From Castellaniella sp041677825 (GTDB taxonomy: Bacteria; Pseudomonadota; Gammaproteobacteria; Burkholderiales; Burkholderiaceae_B), in the NCBI RefSeq assembly GCF_041677825.1, contig NZ_JBAYPG010000012.1, forward strand, positions 14,573 to 78,572: 64,000 bases of DNA, written 5' to 3'. The translations under genes were made by a program, and so were the position numbers. Under the pieces are notes generated by a model that did no database searches, had not been told where the DNA came from, and worked only from the letters and a program-made list of their open reading frames with translations. This document shows positions 7,927 through 16,539 of this stretch, piece after piece. Positions within the stretch are counted from its first letter, which is position 1, and the number at the start of each line of letters is the position of its first letter.

Positions 7927-9588
7927 TCATTCGGTTTCGCGCAGCCGGTTGGGCAGCAGCTCGCCATGGCGCGACAACACCGGGTAGGCGGCGCCATTGA
8001 CCAGGTAGGCATTGACCCCGCCGGCGTCGCGCAGAATCTCGAGGTAGAAGGCGCCGATATCGGCGGCCTCGAGGCGGCCTGTCTTGATGCGTTCGAGGTG
8101 GCGCTCGGCCGCCCGGGCCTCGAGTTCGCGAAAATGGTCTTTTTCGTAGGCCAGGTGGCGGGCTGAAATGCGATCACCCGACAGGAACAGCGCCCCCGCC
8201 TGCGACAGATTGTGCAGCAGCCGGTCCATGACCTCGGCCAGTTCGTGGGCCTGGTCTGCATCGAGCATCCAGTTCTTCTTGTTCATGCGGCTGGCATGAC
8301 CGAGCAGACCCATGCCCGAGAAGCTGGCCGCATGCGCCATGTTCATCGAAAAGGCCAGGATGGTCTTGAGATTGCCTTCGTCTTCCGCGCTCAGGTTGTC
8401 CTGGTCGAGTGTGGCGAGGAACGTGGTGATGGTCTGATCCAGCCGGGCGATGCTGGTGTTGAGGTCGCGGGCCCGGCTGATGGCGACCGAGTCGCCGGCC
8501 AGCAGGGCCCTGCGCGTCAGCTGCAGCGACTCGCGCAGCAGGTCGGTGAGGCGCAGCGCTTCGCGTGCCGCCTGGCCCAGCGCCACAGCCGGTACCTCGC
8601 GCGAGGGCTCGGACAGGTACAGCGGGCTGGCGCGGTCGACATCCGCCACCTTCTGTGGCAGCAGACGTTCGAGCACATGGGCGTAGGGACCCAGCAGCGG
8701 CATGAAGAGCAGGGCGACTGCGACATTGAAGGCCAGATGCAGGTTGGCTACTGCATGGGCAGGATCGCTGGCACCCAGCAGTTGCATGATGGGCTGCGCC
8801 CAGGGCAGCAGGGCCATGGCTGCGGCACAGCCTGCCACACGCGTGCCCAGGTTGCCGATGGGCAGGCGGCGCGAGGCCGGATTGTCACCGGAGCCACTCT
8901 CGGTGACCGGATTGATCGCCGTGCCCAGATTCGCGCCCAATACGAGGGTATAGGCCAGTTCAAGGGGGACCAGCCCGTGGTGGGCGAGAGACATGATGAG
9001 GACCACGACCGCCACGCTGGAGTGCGAGGCCCAGGTGAGCAAGGTGGCGGCGGCCAGGGCGACCAGAGGCGTGGCTACCAGCATCTGCAGGGCATCGCCC
9101 AGCATGGGGGCATTCTTGAGGGGCTCGAACATGCTCACCAGTTCGTGCAAGGCCAGCAGCAGCAGGCCCAGCCCGATGAGGGCCCGCCCCAGGTCGCGTG
9201 TCCGGCCGGGTACGTAATGACGGAACATCCAGACACCGAGCAATATGAGGCCGGGCGCGATTGCCGTCGGGTTGAAGGCGAGCGCCTGCACGATGAGAGT
9301 GGTACCCACGTTGGCGCCCAGCATGGCCGCCAGCCCAGGTACCAGGGGGACCAGCCCATCCATGGCAAACCCGGCGATCATCAGGCCCGTGGCGGTGCTG
9401 CTCTGGATGGCGGCCGTGATCATCAGGCCCGTGCCGAAGGCGCGCGGCAGTGAGCCCATGGCGCGCCCCATCCACAGGCCCAGACGCTTGCCGAATGCGC
9501 GCTGCACGCCGGACTGCACCATGTGCACGCCCCAGAGCAGCAGCGCGATATAGCCGCCAAACGAGATCAGGACCTGGAGTTCCCGCAT
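7927..9588 (-). CDS. Na/Pi cotransporter family protein with PhoU-like tail
   Basis: Integral inner-membrane protein of the NptA/PF02690 Na+/phosphate cotransporter family, 553 residues. The first ~310 residues carry two inverted repeats of hydrophobic helices, each with the family QSS/SS-type signature (AAIQSSTATGLMIAGF and TWASHSSVAVVVLIMS). The remaining ~230 residues are a soluble alpha-helical PhoU-like domain, as in E. coli YjbB. The predicted role is sodium-coupled phosphate movement, inward or as efflux; direction cannot be read from sequence. It follows htpX with a 5-base gap on the same strand, so the two are probably co-transcribed although no functional link is obvious. Confidence 0.92.
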   Translation of the reverse strand: MRELQVLISFGGYIALLLWGVHMVQSGVQRAFGKRLGLWMGRAMGSLPRAFGTGLMITAAIQSSTATGLMIAGFAMDGLVPLVPGLAAMLGANVGTTLIVQALAFNPTAIAPGLILLGVWMFRHYVPGRTRDLGRALIGLGLLLLALHELVSMFEPLKNAPMLGDALQMLVATPLVALAAATLLTWASHSSVAVVVLIMSLAHHGLVPLELAYTLVLGANLGTAINPVTESGSGDNPASRRLPIGNLGTRVAGCAAAMALLPWAQPIMQLLGASDPAHAVANLHLAFNVAVALLFMPLLGPYAHVLERLLPQKVADVDRASPLYLSEPSREVPAVALGQAAREALRLTDLLRESLQLTRRALLAGDSVAISRARDLNTSIARLDQTITTFLATLDQDNLSAEDEGNLKTILAFSMNMAHAASFSGMGLLGHASRMNKKNWMLDADQAHELAEVMDRLLHNLSQAGALFLSGDRISARHLAYEKDHFRELEARAAERHLERIKTGRLEAADIGAFYLEILRDAGGVNAYLVNGAAYPVLSRHGELLPNRLRETE

Positions 9589-9593
9589 CGCAT

Positions 9594-10472
9594 TCAGCGG
9601 CTGCGCAGCTGGCGCAGGGCCTCGATGCGCTTTTCTATAGGGGGGTGGGAGGCGAACAGGGCACCGATGGCAGCGCCGGTGATCCCCGATGCGGCAAAGG
9701 CCTTGGGCAGTTCGCCCGCTTCAAGCCCGCCCAGGCGCGCCAATGCCCTGATCATGGGCTCGCGTGAACCCAGCAGCGTGGCAGAACCGGCGTCTGCACG
9801 GAATTCGCGCTGGCGTGAAAACCAGGCCACGATGATCGAGGCGATGAGCCCGAAGAAGATCTCGCACACGATCACGCTCAGGTAATAGCCCATGCCCACG
9901 TCGCGCTCGTTGCGCAGCACGACCCGGTCGATGAAATATCCGACCAGTCTGGAGAGGAAGATCACGAAGGTGTTCACCACCCCCTGGATCAGGGTCAGGG
10001 TGACCATGTCACCGTTGGCAATGTGCGCGACCTCATGGCCGAGCACGGCGGCCACCTCTTCTTCGGTCATTGAATCGAGCAGCCCGGTGGATACGGCGAC
10101 CAGCGAGTCATTGCGGAAGGCCCCGGTTGCAAATGCGTTGGGCGCGCCTTCGTAGATGGCGACTTCGGGGCGTCCGATACCCGCGCGATCGGCCAACTGA
10201 TGGACGGTTTCCACCAGCCAGGCCTCGCGCCGGCTGCGCGGCGCCTGCGGGTCGATGACACGCGCGCGCGTGCTGGTCTTGGCCATCCATTTGCTGAGCA
10301 GCAGCGAGATGAACGAGCCTGCAAAACCGATGATCGCGGCAAACACCAGCAGGGCACCGGGATCGATGCCATTGGCCGTAAGGTACGGACCGATACCGAG
10401 CAGGGTCATGGTGATGTTGAGCACGACCAGAACGGCCAGATTGGTCGCCAGGAACAGAAGGATACGTTTCAT
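9594..10472 (-). CDS. htpX: Membrane zinc metalloprotease HtpX
   Basis: Heat-shock-type inner-membrane endopeptidase that degrades misfolded membrane proteins alongside FtsH. The 292 residues equal the E. coli length. The M48 zinc motif HEVAH is at about residues 146-150 (LGHEVAHIANGD), and a third ligand Glu is expected in SRQREFRADAGSA. Four hydrophobic segments surround the catalytic domain (two N-terminal, two after the HExxH). The start at 10472 (MKRILLFLATNLAVL) is the conserved family N-terminus; the frame runs further upstream to 10523 but those residues are not family-like. It is the first gene of a two-gene minus-strand unit and divergent from the EamA gene. Confidence 0.96.
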   Translation of the reverse strand: MKRILLFLATNLAVLVVLNITMTLLGIGPYLTANGIDPGALLVFAAIIGFAGSFISLLLSKWMAKTSTRARVIDPQAPRSRREAWLVETVHQLADRAGIGRPEVAIYEGAPNAFATGAFRNDSLVAVSTGLLDSMTEEEVAAVLGHEVAHIANGDMVTLTLIQGVVNTFVIFLSRLVGYFIDRVVLRNERDVGMGYYLSVIVCEIFFGLIASIIVAWFSRQREFRADAGSATLLGSREPMIRALARLGGLEAGELPKAFAASGITGAAIGALFASHPPIEKRIEALRQLRSR

Positions 10473-10548
10473 GAAAGCGGGATGTGGTGGCGGGCGCTGG
10501 GCGCGGGTTGCCGGGGCATGCATGCAAGACGCCCGGATTGTACGAAAG

Positions 10549-10556
10549 TGTATAGT
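10549..10556 (+). promoter_or_regulatory. Candidate extended -10 element upstream of EamA gene
   Basis: TG followed after one base by ATAGTAT gives an extended -10-like box about 40 bases before the EamA start, in the 123-base divergent region shared with htpX. No convincing -35 hexamer is present. Confidence 0.25.
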
Positions 10557-10595
10557 ATTGGATTTCCAAACGGTAGCCCGATTGCGGCAAGAAGC

Positions 10596-11504
10596 ATGCA
10601 GTCTTTATGGATGTTGCTGGCGTGCGCCATGTTTGCCACGATGGGGGCCCTGATCAAGGTGGCTGCCGATGGCACCGCCAGCCTGCCCGAGATCGTTCTG
10701 TTTCGGGGGCTGCCATCCGTGCTGCTGCTGTTTTTCTGGGCGCGCTCCACCCGCAGGCGGCTGCGTCCAGCCAGCTGGCGGTTCCATATCTGGCGCAACG
10801 TCAGCGGCATTCTGTCCATGTGGCTGGGCTTCTACGCGCTATCCCATCTGGCATTGCCCACGGCCATCAGCCTGAACTACACCGCGCCCTTGTTCATCGG
10901 TGGCTGGATGCTCTTCTTTGGCGGGGCACAGCGCGACCCCGTGCGCGTCATGGCGGTTCTGGCCGGGTTTCTGGGGGTGCTGGGCGTGTTGCGGCCCAGC
11001 ATAGAGCATGATCAATGGGTGGCGGCCCTGCTGGGCCTGGGCGCCGGGGCCCTGTCGGCTGTGGCGATGATGCAGATCCGGCAATTGGGTCGTATCGGCG
11101 AGCCCGAATGGCGTACCGTGCTGATCTTCTCCATGGGTGCCAGCCTCAGTGGTCTGGCGGGCATTGCGATCGATGGCTGGCACACGCGTACGCCGCTGAC
11201 CGTGCTGGCCCTGATTGGCCTGGGCATTGCCGGGCTGGTCGGCCAGTTGGCCATGACACGCGCGTTTGGTTTGGGCTCGACCCTATTGACGGCGGCTCTG
11301 CAGTACACGACCATCATCTTTGCCGCGCTCATCGGGGTCGTGTTCTGGGGTGATCGGCCGGCGCCGCTGGCCTGGGTCGGCATGGCGCTGATCGTGGCTT
11401 CTGGCTTGCTGTCGGTCTGGCGTACCCATGTCGAAGCACGCATCCTGCGCGGCAACAACGAAAACAAAGTGGCGGGCCCGGTCCCGCAGGAGGCAGATGC
11501 ATGA
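10596..11504 (+). CDS. EamA/DMT-family permease
   Basis: Ten-helix drug/metabolite-transporter superfamily permease made of two EamA repeats, 302 residues. It opens MQSLWMLLACAMFATMGALI and contains the second-repeat pattern around AGLVGQLAMTRAFGLGSTL and LQYTTIIFAALIGVVFWGD. RhaT/S-adenosylmethionine-carrier-like members share these features, but the substrate cannot be predicted. The start at 10596 gives a hydrophobic first helix at once; only a weak AAGAAG lies upstream. The stop overlaps the sulfurtransferase start in an ATGA, so the two are translationally coupled, which may hint at a sulfur or thiol substrate but does not prove it. Confidence 0.93.
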   Translation: MQSLWMLLACAMFATMGALIKVAADGTASLPEIVLFRGLPSVLLLFFWARSTRRRLRPASWRFHIWRNVSGILSMWLGFYALSHLALPTAISLNYTAPLFIGGWMLFFGGAQRDPVRVMAVLAGFLGVLGVLRPSIEHDQWVAALLGLGAGALSAVAMMQIRQLGRIGEPEWRTVLIFSMGASLSGLAGIAIDGWHTRTPLTVLALIGLGIAGLVGQLAMTRAFGLGSTLLTAALQYTTIIFAALIGVVFWGDRPAPLAWVGMALIVASGLLSVWRTHVEARILRGNNENKVAGPVPQEADA

Positions 11505-12367
11505 GTACCTACTTGATTCAGGCCGAAAGCCTGCGCGAACGGCTGGCACGCCCTGGATGCCTGGTCTTTGACGTTCGTCACGATCTGACGAACCCGCGTG
11601 CAGGGCGCGAGGCCTACGAAGCGGGTCATATACCCGGCGCCCTGTTTCTCGACTCCGAGACCCAGCTGAGCGGCACCCGTACGGGGCAGAACGGGCGCCA
11701 CCCCTTGCCCGACCGTGCCGATTTTGCTTCGTTCATGCGCACGCAGGGTCTGTCGGCCCGCGTGCAGGTCGTGGCCTACGATGCGGGTGCCGGGGCCATG
11801 GCCGCGCGCCTGTGGTGGATGCTGCGCTGGCTTGGGCACGAATCCGTAGCTATACTCGATGGCGGCCTGGCAGCGTGGCAGGCCGCTGGCGGATCGCTGG
11901 AGACCGGAACCCGCAGTCCATCGGTCAGCGAGGCGCAGGCGGTGCAGGGTCTGCGCCTTGCCGCACAGCCCGCCATGCCAGTCGTGGATGCCGGGGCCGT
12001 TCTGGCCAACATCGATCAGCCTCGTTTCACGGTGCTCGATGCGCGCGCCCCGGAACGCTTCATGGGGCAGGTCGAACCACTGGATGCCGTCGCCGGGCAC
12101 ATACCCGGCGCCCTGAACCGGCCTTTCGGCCAGAATCTCGATGAACATGGCCGGTTCAAGTCGCCCGAGCGGCTGCGCGCCGAATTCCAGGAACTCCTGG
12201 GCGAACGCCTGAAGCACGGTATCGTGCATCAATGTGGGTCGGGGGTCACGGCCTGCCACAATCTGTTTGCCATGGAACTCGCTGGCTTGCCCGGTTCATC
12301 ACTGTATCCGGGCTCCTGGAGCGAATGGTGCAGCCGGCCGGATCATCCGGTCGCCACGGGGGCCTGA
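11501..12367 (+). CDS. Two-domain sulfurtransferase (rhodanese / mercaptopyruvate type)
   Basis: Sulfurtransferase of the SseA/thiosulfate sulfurtransferase family, 288 residues in two rhodanese domains. The N-terminal domain (VFDVRHDL ... GHIPGALFLD) is catalytically silent, and the C-terminal domain (VLDARAPERFMGQVEPLD ... GHIPGALNRPF) carries the active-site loop CGSGVTACHN with the persulfide-forming Cys. CGSGVTA is the loop type found in 3-mercaptopyruvate sulfurtransferases, so that substrate is favoured over thiosulfate. It is coupled to the EamA permease by a 4-base overlap and converges on the Rieske gene, with both stops inside one hairpin. Confidence 0.94.
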   Translation: MSTYLIQAESLRERLARPGCLVFDVRHDLTNPRAGREAYEAGHIPGALFLDSETQLSGTRTGQNGRHPLPDRADFASFMRTQGLSARVQVVAYDAGAGAMAARLWWMLRWLGHESVAILDGGLAAWQAAGGSLETGTRSPSVSEAQAVQGLRLAAQPAMPVVDAGAVLANIDQPRFTVLDARAPERFMGQVEPLDAVAGHIPGALNRPFGQNLDEHGRFKSPERLRAEFQELLGERLKHGIVHQCGSGVTACHNLFAMELAGLPGSSLYPGSWSEWCSRPDHPVATGA

Positions 12368-12395
12368 AGCCTGCGCCAGCCGTCGGCTTCAGGCC
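12361..12395. terminator. Bidirectional terminator hairpin covering both convergent stop codons
   Basis: An 11-bp perfect inverted repeat (GGCCTGAAGCC/GGCTTCAGGCC) with a 13-base loop. The sulfurtransferase stop is in the left arm and the Rieske-gene stop in the right arm. A short ATCATTT tail follows on the plus strand. This is the strongest hairpin seen at any gene end in the window. Confidence 0.6.
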
Positions 12396-13519
12396 ATCAT
12401 TTCGCGGTACCAGGCATGGAAATGCACCATGCCGTCTTCCAGTGGCTGCTGGTAGGGCCCGCTCTCGCTGGTGCCTCGCTGCATCAGGGCCAGACGACCC
12501 GCGTCCATGCGTTCGGCGATTTCGTCATCCTCGATCGCGGTTTCCATGTAGGCGGCCTGCTGGGCCTCGATGAACCCGGGCTCGAAGGCAATGATGTCCT
12601 CGGGGTAATGGAATTCGATCACGTTGACCGTTTCCTGCGGCCCCTGCGGGTACAGCGTCGACAGCACCAGGCAGTAGGGGTAGACCTCTATCATGTGCGT
12701 CGGGAAGTACGTCACCCAGAATGCACCGAAGTCGGGTACCTGGCCTGACGTGTACTCGAGCAGCCGGCTGTGCCACTGCCGGTAGACGTCCGTGCCCGGC
12801 TGGCCCAGTGCCCGGTGGATGCCCACCTGCTGTACGCTGAAGAATGCGCCGAATTCCCATGCCAGCTCGTCGCAACTGACGAATTGCCCCAGACCCGGGT
12901 GGAATGGGCCCACGTGGTAGTCCTCCAGGTAGACCTCGATGAAGGTTTTCCAGTTGTAATGGCATGGGTGCACCTCGACGTGATGCAATGCGTAGTTCGA
13001 GAAATCGAATTCGGGGCGTGTGAACAGGGCGCCCAGATCTTCATGCGGGTCGCGGACGCCTTCGAACAGCAGGCCATGGCAATCGTGCAGCGGCCACGAC
13101 TGCAATGCGGATCGGGGTTTTGGGTCGAACAGGGGCGTATTCAGTACGCGGCCCCGGGTGTCATAGCTCCAGTGGTGGAGCGGGCAAAGAATGCGGCCGC
13201 CCGTACTGGACAGGTTGCCTGATGCACATCCGGGATCGCGGCCATTCTGGCAACCCAGCATCAGGGCCTGGCGATGACGGCAGACATTCGACAGCAGGCG
13301 GATGGTGTCGCCATCGCGCAGCAGCATGCGGCCACCGCCTTCGTGTACCAGAGTACGCCAGTCGCCCGCCGTCGGGACCATCTGTTCGTGCCCCACGTAG
13401 CGGGCACTGTGGGCGAACACCTTCTGGCGTTCGATGTCCAGAATTTCAGGGTCGAAGTAATGGCCGACCGGCAGGGGGCCCTGAACGGCGGGGTTTGCGG
13501 GAGTCGGATGTGTGCTCAT
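12389..13519 (-). CDS. Rieske non-heme iron oxygenase, alpha subunit type
   Basis: Ring-hydroxylating-dioxygenase-like oxygenase, 376 residues. The N-terminal Rieske domain has Cys80-x-His82 and Cys112-x2-His115 as [2Fe-2S] ligands. The C-terminal catalytic domain has the mononuclear iron motif NWKTFIEVYLEDYHVGPFHP with His202 and His207. The spacing between the two Rieske ligand pairs is 29 residues, far more than the usual 15-17, and the insert holds two extra Cys (90 and 98). Relatives act on aromatics, choline, carnitine or similar quaternary amines; no reductase, ferredoxin or beta subunit is nearby, so the substrate is unknown. The start at 13519 (MSTHPTPANP) has AGG at suitable spacing; the frame continues upstream to 13969 through ispA, which is spurious. 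Confidence 0.92.
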   Translation of the reverse strand: MSTHPTPANPAVQGPLPVGHYFDPEILDIERQKVFAHSARYVGHEQMVPTAGDWRTLVHEGGGRMLLRDGDTIRLLSNVCRHRQALMLGCQNGRDPGCASGNLSSTGGRILCPLHHWSYDTRGRVLNTPLFDPKPRSALQSWPLHDCHGLLFEGVRDPHEDLGALFTRPEFDFSNYALHHVEVHPCHYNWKTFIEVYLEDYHVGPFHPGLGQFVSCDELAWEFGAFFSVQQVGIHRALGQPGTDVYRQWHSRLLEYTSGQVPDFGAFWVTYFPTHMIEVYPYCLVLSTLYPQGPQETVNVIEFHYPEDIIAFEPGFIEAQQAAYMETAIEDDEIAERMDAGRLALMQRGTSESGPYQQPLEDGMVHFHAWYREMMA

Positions 13520-13734
13520 GGTTTGCCTGCAATCATGGGTCGGAAACACAAACCACCGGGTGGCGGCCGGCGAAAGGCCTTTCATGCCCTGGCGGGGTTC
13601 TCGTACAATCCAGTCTGGAATGCACAGATGATAGCCATGTTCAAAGTTTTTCGGTATGGGCCCTGTCGGCCCTCGTGGCCGGCCCAGCGGCACGCGCAAT
13701 ACCCGTATGGCCTGCGGCAGCGAGCTGGTCTGGC

Positions 13735-14652
13735 ATGACGTCGGCCTTGCCAGAATTCGACGGCTGGCTGCGTGCCACGGTCGAGCGTACCACGGCCGTG
13801 CTCGATGAACTGCTGCCGCAACCCGCTGAGTCCGACCCGGTACAACTGCATGCCGCGATGCGCCATGCGGTCCTGGGGCCGGGCAAGCGGGTGCGTGCAG
13901 CGCTGGTCCTGGCGGCGGGCGAAGCCAGCCGCTCGGCAGGTGGGCCGCCCGATGTGCTCGATGTCGCACTGGACAACGCGGCCGCTGCGGTCGAACTCAT
14001 CCACGCGTATTCGCTGGTGCACGACGATCTGCCTTGCATGGATGATGACGATCTGCGACGCGGCCAGCCTACGGTGCACCGCCGGTATGGCGAGGCCCTG
14101 GCCATGCTGGCCGGTGATGCCTTGCAGCCACTGGCTTTTGCCTGCCTCGCGCAGATGCCCATCGCCCCGGCGCTGGTCGTGCAGGCCGTGCAGTTGCTGG
14201 CCCGGGCAGCCGGCAGCCAGGGCATGGTGGGTGGTCAGGCCATTGATTGCGCGCATACCGGGCATGCCATGTCGGTGGCAGCGCTGCAGCAGATGCATCG
14301 CATGAAGACCGGGGCCTTGCTCGAAGCCAGCGTGCTGCTGGGGGGTGTGGTCGCCGGGGCCAGTTCAACGGCGCGCACCGGGCTCGAGGCGTATGCATTG
14401 GCCATGGGGCTGGCTTTTCAGGTCGTGGATGATATTCTGGATGTCACGGGCAATGCCGATACCCTGGGAAAGACGCCAGGCAAGGACGCCGCCCTTGGCA
14501 AACCGACCTATGTGTCCACGCTGGGGCTCGCCGAGTCTCGCAGCCTGCTGGCCAGCCTGCACGATCAGGCGCAGGCGGCCCTGTTGCCCCTGGGGCCCGC
14601 TGCGGGGCGCCTGCGCGAATTATCCGATTTCATCATAGGCCGCTCATCCTGA
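13735..14652 (+). CDS. ispA: Polyprenyl diphosphate synthase, farnesyl diphosphate synthase
   Basis: Condenses IPP with DMAPP/GPP to make farnesyl diphosphate, the precursor of undecaprenol, quinone side chains and squalene. The 305 residues show both Asp-rich motifs, DDLPCMDDDDLRRGQPT (first, chain-length determining) and VVDDILDVTGN (second), plus GSQGMVGGQAID and the diphosphate-binding GPGKRVR. The bacterial type II FPPS pattern with two residues inserted in the first motif fits IspA. The start at 13735 is the first that gives an IspA-like N-terminus. dxs follows 27 bases later. No xseB gene is visible immediately upstream, where some relatives have it. Confidence 0.95.
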   Translation: MTSALPEFDGWLRATVERTTAVLDELLPQPAESDPVQLHAAMRHAVLGPGKRVRAALVLAAGEASRSAGGPPDVLDVALDNAAAAVELIHAYSLVHDDLPCMDDDDLRRGQPTVHRRYGEALAMLAGDALQPLAFACLAQMPIAPALVVQAVQLLARAAGSQGMVGGQAIDCAHTGHAMSVAALQQMHRMKTGALLEASVLLGGVVAGASSTARTGLEAYALAMGLAFQVVDDILDVTGNADTLGKTPGKDAALGKPTYVSTLGLAESRSLLASLHDQAQAALLPLGPAAGRLRELSDFIIGRSS

Positions 14653-14679
14653 TGGGCGTGGCCTCGAATCCATGATCTT

Positions 14680-16539
14680 ATGACGACTTTACTTGAAGGG
14701 ATCGAATCGCCGAACGACTTGCGTCGCCTTCGGCGCCAGGATCTCACGCTTCTGGCCGATGAATTGCGCACATTCGTGCTCGAATCGGTGGCCCGTACCG
14801 GGGGGCATCTGTCCTCCAACCTGGGTACCGTCGAACTGACCCTCGCCTTGCATTATGTATTCAACACACCGGATGATCGATTGATCTGGGACGTCGGTCA
14901 CCAGTCGTATCCGCACAAGATTCTCACGGGTCGGCGCGAGGCCATGGCCGGGCTGCGCCAGTGGGGGGGGATCTCGGGCTTTCCCAGGCGTTGCGAATCG
15001 CCATGGGATGCCTTTGGCACGGCCCATTCATCGACCTCGATCTCGGCGGCCCTGGGCATGGCCGTGGCCGCCCGCAACGCAGGGCTGCAGCGGCAGCACA
15101 TTGCCGTGATCGGTGACGGGGCCATGACGGCCGGGATGGCATTCGAGGCACTGAACAATGCCGGCGTGCTGTCCGATGTCAATCTGCTGGTCGTGCTCAA
15201 TGACAACGACATGTCGATCTCGCCGCCCGTGGGGGCCCTGAACTATTATTTTGCGCGCCTGCTCTCGGGCCAGTTCTATGCCCGGGCACGCAACATGGGG
15301 CGTGCTGTATTGCAGCATGTGCCGCCCGCACTGGCTCTGGCGCGCAAACTCGAGGGGCACGCCAAGGGCATGCTGTCGCCGGCGACCCTGTTCGAGGAGC
15401 TGGGTTTTCATTACATGGGGCCCATCGACGGGCACGATCTGGATGCGCTCATTCCGACGCTCGAAAACGTGCGTCAGTTGGGTGGTCTGCAGTTTTTGCA
15501 CGTCGTGACACGCAAGGGGCAGGGCTACAAACTGGCCGAAGCGGATCCCGTGCTCTACCACGGGCCAGGCCGCTTCGATCCGGCCGTGGGCATACAGAAA
15601 TCCACCCGGCCATCCCGGCAGAGTTTTTCGCAGGTCTTTGGTCGCTGGCTCTGCGACATGGCCGACCACGACGAACGGCTGGTCGGCATCACGCCGGCCA
15701 TGCGTGAAGGCAGTGGGCTGGTCGAGTTCGAGCGGCGTTTTCCGGCGCGCTACTTCGATGTCGGCATTGCCGAGCAGCACGCGGTGACTTTCGCCGCCGG
15801 CCTGGCGTGCGAGGGCAACAAACCGGTGCTGGCGATCTACTCCACATTCCTGCAGCGTGGCTATGATCAGCTCATCCACGACGTGGCGCTGCAGAACCTC
15901 GATGTCACCTTCGCACTCGATCGAGCGGGCATCGTGGGTGCAGACGGCGCCACGCATGCCGGCAGTTTCGACATTGCCTTTCTGCGTTGTGTGCCCAATA
16001 TGGTGGTGGCCACGCCTTCGGACGAACACGAAGCGCGCCTGCTGCTGAGTACCTGCTATCGGTACGATGGCCCGGCTGCGGTGCGCTATCCCCGGGGCGC
16101 CGGCTGCGGCGCCGACCCGGGCACCAGCCTCGAGAGTGTGGCGATCGGCCAGGCCGTCCTGCGGCGTACCGGCGTCGCGGTCGCCTTGCTGGTGTTCGGT
16201 ACCTTGCTGCCCGAGGCCGCCCTTGCCGCCGAGGCGCTGGATGCCACACTGGTCGACATGCGCTTCGTCAAGCCGCTCGACGAAGCCCTGCTGGCACGGC
16301 TTGCACAGGATCACACCCTCTTTGTGACGCTCGAAGAGGCCACCATCATGGGCGGCGCAGGCAGCGCCGTCTCCGTGTTCTTTCACCGTGAAGGCATCGG
16401 CTGCCCGATCCTGCAGCTGGGTCTGCCCGATGCGTTCATCGATCATGGCGAGCAGAAGGCCATTCTCGCTCGCCTGGGGCTGGATGCCGCAGGTATCGAA
16501 GCCGCCATACGCCAACGCTTGTCAAGGAAGCCGACATGA
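14680..16539 (+). CDS. dxs: 1-deoxy-D-xylulose-5-phosphate synthase
   Basis: Thiamine-diphosphate enzyme that joins pyruvate and glyceraldehyde 3-phosphate in the first step of the MEP isoprenoid pathway. The 619 residues match the family. The ThDP/Mg motif is GDGAMTAGMAFEALNNAG, a conserved His-bearing substrate loop is present (GHQSYPHKILTGR), and the transketolase pyrimidine domain carries FDVGIAEQHAVTFAAGLA. It lies downstream of ispA, giving an isoprenoid pair, and its stop overlaps the folE2 start in an ATGA, so folate/queuosine precursor synthesis is translated from the same message. Confidence 0.97.
   Translation: MTTLLEGIESPNDLRRLRRQDLTLLADELRTFVLESVARTGGHLSSNLGTVELTLALHYVFNTPDDRLIWDVGHQSYPHKILTGRREAMAGLRQWGGISGFPRRCESPWDAFGTAHSSTSISAALGMAVAARNAGLQRQHIAVIGDGAMTAGMAFEALNNAGVLSDVNLLVVLNDNDMSISPPVGALNYYFARLLSGQFYARARNMGRAVLQHVPPALALARKLEGHAKGMLSPATLFEELGFHYMGPIDGHDLDALIPTLENVRQLGGLQFLHVVTRKGQGYKLAEADPVLYHGPGRFDPAVGIQKSTRPSRQSFSQVFGRWLCDMADHDERLVGITPAMREGSGLVEFERRFPARYFDVGIAEQHAVTFAAGLACEGNKPVLAIYSTFLQRGYDQLIHDVALQNLDVTFALDRAGIVGADGATHAGSFDIAFLRCVPNMVVATPSDEHEARLLLSTCYRYDGPAAVRYPRGAGCGADPGTSLESVAIGQAVLRRTGVAVALLVFGTLLPEAALAAEALDATLVDMRFVKPLDEALLARLAQDHTLFVTLEEATIMGGAGSAVSVFFHREGIGCPILQLGLPDAFIDHGEQKAILARLGLDAAGIEAAIRQRLSRKPT

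Noticed and set aside
13520..13734. Possible xseB (exonuclease VII small subunit) upstream of ispA
   Set aside because: No frame in this gap shows the short Glu/Leu-rich helical pattern of XseB; the frames there are extensions of neighbouring noise.
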